36,223 nt of DNA from Apostichopus californicus (Eukaryota; Echinodermata; Holothuroidea; Aspidochirotida; Stichopodidae): positions 1 through 36,223 of the forward strand of contig JAIPMN010062622.1 of the NCBI GenBank assembly GCA_020650975.1. The letters run 5' to 3'. This document shows, piece after piece, positions 20,601-32,600 of this stretch. Numbering within the stretch: the first letter of the stretch is position 1; every line of letters begins with the position of its first letter. The position numbers were made by a program, and so were the translations under genes. The notes beneath the pieces were generated by a model. It was not told the DNA's origin and did no database searches. It was given only the letters and a program-made list of their open reading frames with translations.

Positions 20601-23600
20601 TTCTGTCTGGCTCTCAGAAGCAGTTGGTCCACAAAGTTTTCCTTGCTTCTGAGACTAGGATAGGAAGCATAGGAAATAAATTAAATTCCAAATATAGTAC
20701 TAAAGTTCCATTAAATCTGAAATATTATTATTATTATTATTTAAGAGTTTAATATGTAGACCTATGCTTCAATAATGTAAAACACATTGCAGTCTTTCTT
20801 TAAATCCTATATGGCAATGTACTAAACACTCCCTTTATGAATTTTATTCCATAAGTAAAAAGTATCCACCAAAAAAACTTGTTAAACAGAAGCAAACTTA
20901 CTTTATTCTGCTGCTGCTGTTCAGTCTGTACCGATGAGGTCCTGTGATGTTTGGATCTTCTCTGAGACTGAAAAATATGAATATTAAAAGTCAATTACCA
21001 GTAACTGAAATGTAATTACTGTTAGAGCTCATGGCTTGACTAAGAGTAAAAATCACACACACACAAATAAAGAAATATTTCTATAATTCCTTTTTATTAT
21101 TTTCCATATAAACTTGTTATTAGTTGCCATATGAAGTTGGCTACATCTTGTAGAATGTATGCTGAAATGTACAATCAGAGTCCTTTTTTTTGTAACAGCT
21201 TAAATCATCTCTGAGAATAAAAGGTATATAAACTGTCAGGTCAATAAATATACAGCACACAGACATGAGATCACACATGACACTACATCACATGTTTTCT
21301 CTTTATCTATTTATATTTTTTACACAGAGATTGTTGTTCCCCTTTATATATGTAAATAGTACCTACTGCAGTATGAAGAGTGGGTATGGTAAAGGCAAGA
21401 TGTGGGATGAAGTCAGAAATGTACTCACCACAGGCTCTTGTTCAATCACATCTTCAATAGTGAGCTCAGAACTCGAGATCTTGCGAGTTTTCTTTCGTCT
21501 CTGTGGGTAAGATGAAAATGAAAGACATTACAGGCAGGGTAAATATTTAGGGATCTCTTCTAGTTGTCCCTTGGACGAACAGGTCTTATGTTTCTTGGTT
21601 ATCCGCTCATCAAGTTTGGTTGCCCCACAAACTGAGCAAAATAACAATGACGTATATGTAGGTGGAGAGATGTGTAGGTTGGTGAATAAAACACCAGATT
21701 TTGGGGTGATATCTTTTCATCATGTTACCTATATGGGGGTGGGGTACTTTAGTCACTATGCAATCTGAATTTGATGTAAACAACGAGTCATCCACAGGGC
21801 TACCTCCAAAGCTCTGTTGGGTTTTCCGAACAGAAATTTGGTCACCTCGGGCGACAGGAATACCATTAAAAAATTGTGCTGACAGATACCTGAAGAAAAT
21901 GTTTTAATGACCATAATATTAACAGATGATATTAAACAAAAAGGCAAAGTATATTTTAATTTTCTTACCACTGATGGTTGAGCATATGCTGCAGTTTCTG
22001 ACTGGTCCTCAGAAGCAGTTGGTCCACAAAGTTTTCCTTGCTTCTGAGACTGATTTGATAAATTGAAGAAAACATTAATTTGTGAAATGGTTACTAGTTT
22101 AGCAAACTGACTGTATTTAACAAGATTAAAGCCTCATGAGAATTGTTTCAGTTGTTTGATAAATGGTTGTTTGATAAATATCAGTCCATACTGTAATAGT
22201 GTAAACCAAAACTCAAATGCATATATGTAAATTTTTTACTTTGCCAAAAAAATATCCCCATCCTTTTGATTGATGTTAGCCAAAGGAAAGACAATTTCAG
22301 GAGAACATCATAATTTAAGTCAAAGGTGATACACTGAAGTATTACCCTATAGCAACATCATGTCATAAGCTCTAAGGTATTATTTCTTAATTTGAGGAAA
22401 CCATTCTCAATGGAACATTAAAAAATGATAATTGGTAGAATTTTCTTCACCCAGTGTTTGTTGAAGGGTGGTGGTATAAATCGTTTCCATTCAGATACTA
22501 GAGTGACTGAAAGCAACTGTCCCATCAAGGAGAAAGACAGAACAAAAAGACAAATAAATAAAGACTAGGAAAAAGAAAACAAGCCAATCAAAGGTTTAAT
22601 GTGAAATAGAACTTACCTCAGTCAGCTGCTCTTGTTCTCTCTCAACCATAACATTAGTGACTGAAAATGTTTGGTGTTTAGAGCTGCTGTGTGGCTGTAT
22701 AGAGTAAGGAATCAATTTAAACCATTGACAACCAGAAAGAATTCAAGAGTACTTAATAAGTATATAATCAAAAACTGCTCTCAATATATTATGACATTTT
22801 AGTTAAAATTTATGTTCAAGTAACAGCCGTTGAAAACTACGGAAGACTAATGCGGCCATGGCCAAAAAAAAAAAAAACCACGGAAATATATACAAGACAA
22901 AATTTTTACTACGAAAAACAAAATTTTTACTACAAAAAAACAAAATTTGTAAAACGAAAAACAAAAATTTTAAAACGAAAAACAAAAATTTTAAAACGAT
23001 TTCTTTTTTTTATGTAGTCACACATTCACAAACATTGAGATCTGACTGTGCAGGTGCAAGCAGACTTTCGATGTGCGTTCTGAAAGTCTCGGAATGGATC
23101 TCTTACCTCCGCCATAGATCGGTCAGAACAAAAATTTTCTTATACCATGTGCGCGTATACTTTATGCTGTGGATGCAGGCTCGTAGTAACTGTGCTGTTG
23201 TACATGAACCGTAGGCCTAAAACACGAGTACATATCAGCTATTTGAGTGATGTTAATGTCTATCTATAGTCGGTATATGTAACTATTTTTTCGTAAAAAA
23301 AAATTTGTTTTTCGTAGTAAAAATTTTGTTTTTTGTGTTTGAAAAAATTTTGTTTTTCGTAGTAAAAATTTTGTCTTGTATATGTATCTGTGGTTGTTTT
23401 TTTTGTCATGGCCGCATTAGTCTCCCGTAGAAAACTCTAAGGAAAGGTTTAGTAGCCAAAAAATTGATGACTTTTTGTACCATCAGGTGATTGTTTTTCT
23501 TGTTTCACTTTACACCATCTTTACATTAATTATTGCTGAGGTTGTAATAGGTGGTTGTAGACATATATTTTCTACAATGATTATTCTTGCCCACACTGGT

Positions 23601-26600
23601 CTGACATGTCACAGGGTTGTGAATATTGATATTTATGCTAATTAATGAATAAACATTACTTTCGTCTAAGATTACATATACTGGACACCTGAGTTAGCTC
23701 TCATGTACTCACCAGAGGTGGTTTATGATTTACTTCATCCACAACTTCATAATACGATGCTTCATGGTGGCGTTTGCTCTTCCTCTGGACCTAGAAAATA
23801 AAATTATAAACAAATTGAACTTTTAAAACCCCAGATCTCAGATATTCAACATTCTACAACAGGTAATACAAAAATATATATATATTGGCTACAATTTGCT
23901 TTAAGGATGATACATTTATGAAATAAACTTGAAGCGAGATTTTAATTGACAGATAGAGCAGGAGTTTATGATGCAAAGCTATTTACAGGTAAACATTCCA
24001 AGTTTTAAACAAATTAGGAAACCATGATCAAACTCTGAAACACCGTCTCTATCAAAATGCAATCAGTTCACATTGAGCATGAAAAACAAAAGGATACAAC
24101 CAAACTTCTCCAAATGGAGGAACAAAGAGGAATAAAATTCATTTGTTGCATTATTGTCATAATTCATTATGTTCCATACAAATCTTACCTCATACTTGCT
24201 TGGGTTTATTTGGTCATAAAGAGCACCAGAACTGGCTAATTCAGTCTCAGGAAGATTCTTAAATACTGACTGAGTTATCTTGTGCTGTAAAAACAACAAG
24301 AGACAAACATACAGATTCAATGTCAACGAAAACCTTTATTGATAAAATAGTTATTTTGACCCATTATCAATTATTTCCCACAACTGGAAAATGGCAGAAT
24401 CAACCATATTATCATTGTATGCTAAGACTGAAAGGTTGGGAATTTATGAACCTGCACAAGATTAAACTGTAATCACAAAGAGTTTGAACATAAGTGCTCA
24501 GATAATGCCAAGCAAACGACTTTAAGTTGACATGTACAGTTTTGTTGCAAAGCTGTGCCCCTAAGTCCTTTTTTTTTGTAGGGTTGAAAGTGGGGGTGGT
24601 GTTGGCTACATCCCCCCCATTCCACTCCCACAACTCATTCAATTTAGTCTATGTTTTACATATTTCGAGAGCAAACCTGCACAATATTCACCTTTTTGTT
24701 TCCTGACAAAAATAACAAGCAAGAAATTAATGTCAATATCTCCATGTTAATTACCTTTCTTTCAAGGTATTCCTTCCTGGGTTCTTTTAACTGGATAGTA
24801 TGGTCAACTGCTGGCTTTACATAAATCACTGTTCCCTATGAAAAGAAATGATCCGAGTCAGTATTTAACAACAAAGAGCCAGTAGAAGAAGTATTTGCTC
24901 AGAGGGTGATTATTTTTAATCCATTATACTGAAGAAAATTCAGCGGAGTGTTTTACATATGTAAAAGTGATCAGTTTTGACCAAATGTGTACCAGAAATA
25001 AAAATAATGGTCACTTTATGTTTAGACTCCAACACAAATTTTTACTAAAAATCCACCAATCATTTGGTTTATTGGAGAATTTAGCAATCGTTGATGTATC
25101 GAAAGTAAATTGAAGGAAACTTCACAGAAAGTATTTAGCAAATTACTAGCAATTTTTAAAACACAATATACTGACTGACTATTAAACTTAGTTCGGTTAT
25201 AAAATTTCAAACTTAGAGCAGCTGCCACTTTCATTGTTAGCATATTTCACTTAAAGAGTATTATAAATGCTATAATAACAACTTTCATCCCATATTTCTT
25301 TAATCTCAATACCTTGGCAGGTGTTGGCACCATATCATACATTGGAGACTCTTTGGCTGGTTTGGGGGTAGGCAGAGGTTGTTCCTGAGATGATCAGAAA
25401 AGAACAAACAAAGTATTACATGATATTTTGTTTAAAAGAATGATTTTGAATAAAGCATTGACCACTTAATGCCGTAATGAATTAACTTAGCCTTAATATT
25501 ATTTTTCTATTAATAACCGTAACTAAAGACCGTTTCATAAGCAAGCATTTAGTTGTAAATTCATATGTTATTCAAAATAAATAATATATATATCAAAGCT
25601 TACTTAAGAGGGTTTCAGGTATTTGGAAATGTTTTCCTGAGGTGTCTATGAAAAGTGCATTATTAAACAGTATCATTAAAATGCATGAAGGAAATTGCGA
25701 GACCAAAGTGTTTTCAAACAAGGTTTAAGAACTTGAAAATTTTAATTTGTTTGTAACATCTGTGACTGATCTATGGAAATATGAATTTCCAGTGGGTAAG
25801 TTATCTCTGGGAATGTATTTTTGCAAATAAAAATTTACGAATTTAGAGCCAATAAGTTTGTGGTACAATTTGCCAGCAGTCTAGTGTAAGCAAACACATA
25901 TTACCTTAGCAGACTTGAAGCTTCAGTAATAATTGGATAACAGAAATTACAATGTTTGTTTTTTGACTTATACAAGTTGAACTCTTCTAACAGCAGAGCT
26001 AGAGGATAGATCTCAGACAGGATAAAGAATTCTTTGTAAAATAATAAAATTACCTTCTTGTCAGATAGTCGGTGAGATTTCCTTGGCTTGTTTGCTTCTT
26101 TTGGTTGCTCTAACTTGATGTTCTACCAAATCAAAACATAAAATAAATATAAAACATATAATAATGACATTACATTTTACTATATATGACATTTTAACAT
26201 GCCTGTCAGGTTAAAAATGAAAACAAAAAAGAACAAAGGACAAAATACGTTATGACATTTTTGTAAAACAATAGAATAAAAATGAGAGCATATTTAAGTT
26301 ACCTTAAAGGAGGATTGGAGTTTATGAATGGGTTGGATTTCATGAAAACGACCATCATCTGAGCTGCTGTCCGACTGGAACAAGAACAAAAGACAAGAAA
26401 TGAATTTCAATGGCTAATTGGTAATCACCTGACTTGGAAGAACAGCAAATCTGGCCAATATGCATTCTTATAATAATATCAAGCATTCTTTTGCACACAA
26501 AGCTTCCAAAGTCAAAATTGTATCAGAAATGAATTTAATGACTGAATTTATTAAAATACTTCATGAACAGGAACCCAGAACTTCCAAAATAGAACTTTGT

Positions 26601-29600
26601 TTGAATTGTAAACTATTATTATAAAAATTTTGCACAATATCCATAGACTGACAACACACCCCTGTATTACTCTCTTGTAAAACAAATGTAGATGTATCTT
26701 TATAAACTTAACTTATTGACCTCACCTACCTGGAAGACTGGCAAAGAGTAAGCCAAAGGACTTACAGAGGCCATCGAATATATATAACAGTAACTTTGTA
26801 AACAACATTTAATTGTTTCAAGGAGTCAGTCTTCTTCATGTAGACAACTGAAAGCTTCATTCAAGTTTAATAATCATACATAATTCCTCTATTCTTATTA
26901 CATCCTATTTAGTTGTATTGTCAATGTTTCCTTTCCTAAGAATAAGATACTTCACATATTACCTGAGATATAAAGTTTAACAAAATCTTGGATAACTCAA
27001 GACAGCATATATCAATGTAAAGTATATATTACTACCTCATCAGAATCTGCTAAGGCATACATTCCATTTTGTCCTGTCAAGGCTGGTGTCTTTACCGTTG
27101 GAACAGTCACACTGTATTTGGCCTTTAAAGAGATGAAAACAAAATAGTATATCAAAATGTGATATCTAGTTTTGGTTGCAAAAGAATAAAAGAATTATGA
27201 GAAAACTAAAAATTAGATACATATGTGGTTTACTTTTAAATCTCATTTCCTCTCATCCTAAAAGCAGTTTCCCTCACCTGGCCATTTTTCTGTTGATGGT
27301 TTACTCTCTTTGATTTTGGCAAAACAAAAAACAGAGAAGAGTAGTTTGGATAATTCAAATTTCCAACAAACTAACATATAGAGGCAATTGAGATAAACTT
27401 CAAATTCCAGCTCAAAATATTTTCTAATATATGAACACACCTTTGAGCTGTTGTCGTATTGCTGGTCAAAGTTGGTCAAGTTAGTAGATGACCAGGCATT
27501 ACCATCCAAGTTTTGAAGGTAGCTGTCATTGTCCTAAGAAAGAATAAAACAAAAGATTTATTATTACTTCATGAAAGCAAACATCACCCTCATGTTCATG
27601 TGCAGTTGCAGCTGTGTACTAGCCATACACAATATATCATTAATTCAAAAAAGAATTAACAAGACCAATTTGATGCAGTCATAGTAATACAATAAAACAA
27701 AAGTAGATATATTTGTATATCATGCCATAAAACACTTCAGTTTCAACTCTCTGTGTGTATTATGTTTATTTCAAATTGTATGGTCTCTTTGACAATTATA
27801 TATTATTACTTTAGAAAAACCAATTGCTCAGTTTAAATGGCCAAGTAATTTTGATATTATTACATACAATATTTTTTAACATAACATATCATCCTACCAT
27901 CATGTAGGTAACAGGCAAGTTACTTGGTGGAGGTACAGGACAATTGACCAGTGTTGCCATAGAAATGGAGGCACTCTAAAGGGAGGCAAAAAACAAAGCT
28001 ATTAAGAAACTCTTAATGCATTTAAATATTCATCTTTACAACAAAACATTTTCAATTGAAGACTATAACTATTTACCGTGAAAATGTATGTAAAATACCA
28101 ACTAACATATTTCTTTGGTCTCTGTTAGACAATGTGTAGTTTAAAAGTCAAACATGCACAGTAAGATTATAGGTTGAAATATATGTAATTAATAGTTTTA
28201 TTTGATGTTTCAATAAAATTACAATCACTTTTTATGTATTTATACTTATTAAACATATTACATTGTTCTAATAAAAACATATAACATCACAACACTCTAA
28301 ATATGAAGGGAAAGACAGAGTAAAAAAGGAATATATGAGAAGTGATGACTTACAATGGAAGGTAAGGGTGAATGAACATTGGTTTTCTGTTCTACCTTAG
28401 CTCTCTCACTCCCAGCCATGAACATGTCAAATCTTCCCTTGGAAGGTTGTTTCTGGCTAGAATAACTGGCAGCTACTCTCTTAGAATCCTTCTTGAAGAG
28501 AAAGAAATGATTGCAGAATTCAAAGAAGATAATATATAGATATAGATATAAATATGACCCACAAGTCTCAGTGACTGTAGAATAAAATCTGTTAAATAAA
28601 TCTTTGATGAGAGAACTTGCCTAAACATTAAATGACAACGTATAATTACTTGATGACAAATAAAGTGTAAATAATTGATGCAATTCACAGCTGCATTATA
28701 GATGTAAATGCATAACTCTCTCTCACAAAGTCTACTCTACATTTGTAGCTTCAATTTCTTACCAAATCAGAATTATGACTATCCTTAGAATGATAAAACA
28801 CTAATACACATCTAACATATTTGAACATAATAATGTGTCCAGGACTAAGATCTTACAAACTTACCCTGGGTGGTGATGTTCTTTCTTTCTCAGGTATTTC
28901 ACTAATAGCGAGGAAGTTGGTAAAAGTTGTCTCAGTTGGGACGTAGTCATAGGAGACTGTTTCTTCATCCTCTGCTATACCAACCTAAACACAAGAAAAT
29001 GGAATCTATTTAACATCAGTAAGTAAATTGATGTAATAGAACAATTTACCAAAGCAGATTTGCATTAGTAATGTACTATAACTGATGAAGTTTAAAACAA
29101 AATGAGACAATTAAAACATATTACTATAAGTTTAGAAAAGCAAAACTTCTGCTCTTTCTACTTTGTTTATTAATTATTCATAACTAAACCAACTGTTATA
29201 GAAACCATTGTGTTTGATTAAATATGTTATCACCCTGTACAGCTTGTATCCTAAGTCTACTACATGTTTTTGGGGGTATTTTTTATTTTTTCAAATGTAT
29301 ATGTAAGAATATACAGAAAAAAGATTAGCACCACCTGTAAAAACTGTATTTTTTGTAACTGTTTTATAAGGAATGCTTTTAGTTTACTGTAATCCTAAGT
29401 TGGATAATTCAGTTGATAGAGCAGCAAACCTCAGTTCAATGATGTCACTGGTTAAAATGTTGGTATATAATTGCTCAGTGTCCTTACCTTGTTAGTACTA
29501 AGGTGGTATGGAAAGTAAGTATTGGTGGCCGATGGTCTGGTCAAGATGACAAACACAACATGTCCAAAGACAAGAGTGATGAGGTACATAGCATGAATCC

Positions 29601-32600
29601 ACTTGGCTCTATAAAGAAGAAAAAAGTGACAGATTTCTTTACAAATGAGAAACTATTATGACATTTAAGAAACTTTAAGGTAGTGTCAGCAGATTTCTGA
29701 TCAGATGCCAGGATAAGCTTTTTAAGTGCCATTGAATTTTAAGGAACATTATTTCAAAGACCAGACCTTATGCCACTTGTTTTTTTTTTTTTTGTTGGTT
29801 AACAATCTGCACAATGAGATGTTGATTGACATTTTATCATCAAGAAACAATTCTTTTTGATCAGAACTTCAAAGAAAGAACTGTTGAAAATTGGGTAATG
29901 TACACAATATGTTTATGTATAAGTTCTAACACCGAAGTGCTATAAATATGTTTAATACATAAGGGATGAATATCTGAAACAAACATATATACAAATGGGA
30001 GCAAGTTCAGCATGTTAACTATGTTAGTGGTGAAAATACAGGTGCTTGAAAAGTGATGTTAAACAGTGCTCACCTACAGTAAAGTGGAAGCCAGAAGTTA
30101 GAAAAGAGGATCATGACAGGTTCAGCAAGGAACCAAGAGGATGAAAGGATGGTAAATATGAGATAAAAAGCTCCCTTCTTAGGAAAGTCTTTGAGGGTAA
30201 ACACTGCTCCATAGAGGCACCAGATGGTAGCTGAAGATCATCGAAAACAGAAAACAAGGAGTATTTTAATATTCTGAACGAATATCTTCTTGATACTACA
30301 GGACTATGTGCATGTTGTAGTGATCAAATATGGGAAGAATATTAGTAAGACAACAGAAGAATGCCAAACTTAGCATGCAGAAGAGGTTGTTATGGAGAAG
30401 CAGTTGATTGAGCTGGTTTTACATAAAGGAAATGGTAATGAACATGAATATTCATCACTGACTCACCACCAATCCTCATGCAGACTATACCGAGGGCAGC
30501 AGGCGTATCGTAGATGTTCTTGATGTCACGTGGATCAGACTGCCCTAAGATGATGTACAATATCATGTAGCAGAAAGAAAACCAGCTCGCAAATGCAAAT
30601 ATCTTCACCTTGCCGACTCTACGGATTGTAAGTCTAAAAATAGAAGAATTGTAAAAAGGTAAAGATGTCATTTAAAGGTATTAATTGGTAAAGTTCATCT
30701 ATCAGTATCGGGTAGCATATTTACTAAACTCTGCCTCTATTTAGATTCAACAGGAAATTATCCAACTTTAATAACCTTAATCTGCATGTTAGTTTTACAT
30801 AAAATTCACTTTATTTTGATTATTTCTCCAATTTTAAAAGTTATCAATTAGCCATAAGGTATTATCGAGCTTGACTGTCAGAGAATATTGAACTAGTTTA
30901 ATACAGTAACATACCATTTAATGGGACAGCCCAGTAGTTCCAATTCATTGAATTTACTGGTGTACTTACTGCCTGCATGGTAAGTACATACCTCCTCATT
31001 AATATCCTTGATTATGTGATATCCAATGTCAATGTCTAGAGTTACTAACCTGGTAATAGTATATCCTTTTGATATGACTATCATCAAAATAGCAAAGACA
31101 ATGGATCCTGCTGATGTAAAAGAGTGGCCTGGAAGATAAAAAATATATTAAAAAAGTTGGATAATATGTAAAATTACAGGTTATCAATATTTTCTGCAAG
31201 AAACCAACATAATGGTAACCCCTTTTGAAATATCATCTACTGTCTCCAAATGTTAAATGATGTGTAGCTCTTAAGTTGTCATTCTCCCACCCCTCCCCCA
31301 CTCTTACCCCTGTAAAGATCATTCACTTGGTCACATTAAAACCAAGACACCGTTTTTGGCTTAATTATGCCTGATTCAGAACTTGTTTGTTAAATTTTTA
31401 CAAGTTGCTTGCAACTTTCCTTATTGGTAACACAAACTGAAATAACTCAAGAATGACCTTTGATGATGGAAGTTAGTATTACAACTACACAGCCAACAAA
31501 CAACAGATGGTTCAGTTTCATAACGTAAGTTAACGATTAATGTATTCCACTTATCAGTACATTTGGGAAGGCCACTATCGCAATATTCTATGTAGGTGCT
31601 ACATTTCTAGAACTTCTTCTGACCTTAAAGGTGTAACTTAATAGTTATTAGTTCATTCATAAAGGACAAAGAAAACAACTTCAGCCCTGATTCTCATATG
31701 TAAAGTAATAGAAGCTAGAAGTAGTTAGTATTTTAGGCCAATGCTAAATTTTTAAAAATGTTTGGAAAAAAACAGATTTTCTGTAAGTTTGAAATGTTTT
31801 CTTCAGCAACTCGCAATACATTGTCAAGAGAGGTAATGTTGTAAACCCAACTAGTTGCTTTGAGAATGTGCTGCTCCAAAAATCTAGCAACCTAATTTTA
31901 GCAGACAGAGTAAGGTTAAAGAAACTCACCAATTGTAACTTGCTTCTTTCTCTCATAACCATCCAAGGAAAAAGAATACCAAGCCTTAGTCATGATGACA
32001 CAGCCAGTGAAGTGAAGACAAAGTGAAAAGATCCAGATCTTGTAAGTGGCATGCAGCATCTTCCGGGACCAGAGTATAACTACAAAGACAACAAGAGGAC
32101 AACCCATGGAGTTGTAGATCTCATCTCCTCCACAAAATTTAGGCCAATTTGACCTTTGACTTCATTTAACCTTTGATCTTGACCATAAGCACCTAAATGT
32201 GTCCTATTTTAAAAAAAATTCTCATTATTCTCTACATATCGTGTGGTTTAAAGCCTTTTTCCTACATGTTGACAAGCAGAAAATGGGTAAAAACCAATTT
32301 TAGCTTTCTTGGTCTTGACATCATAAATCATGCAAGCACAGTTTACATGGTCAGGCACCAATACACCAAGATTGAACTTGATCGGACTTATTGTCTAGGA
32401 GGAGTTTGTGCTCACCCACACACACAGACTTCCTCACATTTCTAATGTGGGGTGAAGTACAATATCTCATCTCCCTATACCTTACATGTAGGGAGATGAG
32501 ATAATGACAATCGCTGATTCAAATTTGCAAGATTTTAACAAAAGACCCATCTGAAAACAGTTCACAATTTAATTTACCAATTGTCAGCAAAAACATGAAA

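Larger units (their letters stand above)
17460..27793 (-). repeat. Right arm of the large inverted duplication
   Basis: Reverse-complement partner of about 272-9960. It carries the 3' portion of the right gene. It is about 0.65 kb longer than the left arm, mainly because of two mobile-element insertions (20066-20417, 22838-23429) and a private tandem duplication (about 17962-18335), partly offset by left-only sequence. Confidence 0.85.

Noticed and set aside
22858-23214. 118-codon plus-strand frame rich in Lys and Asn
   Set aside because: It is translated from the iterated inverted end of the foldback element and is low complexity.
32197-32445. 82-codon plus-strand frame in a right-gene intron
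   Set aside because: It is antisense within an intron, ends in a CA-rich stretch and has no recognisable domain.
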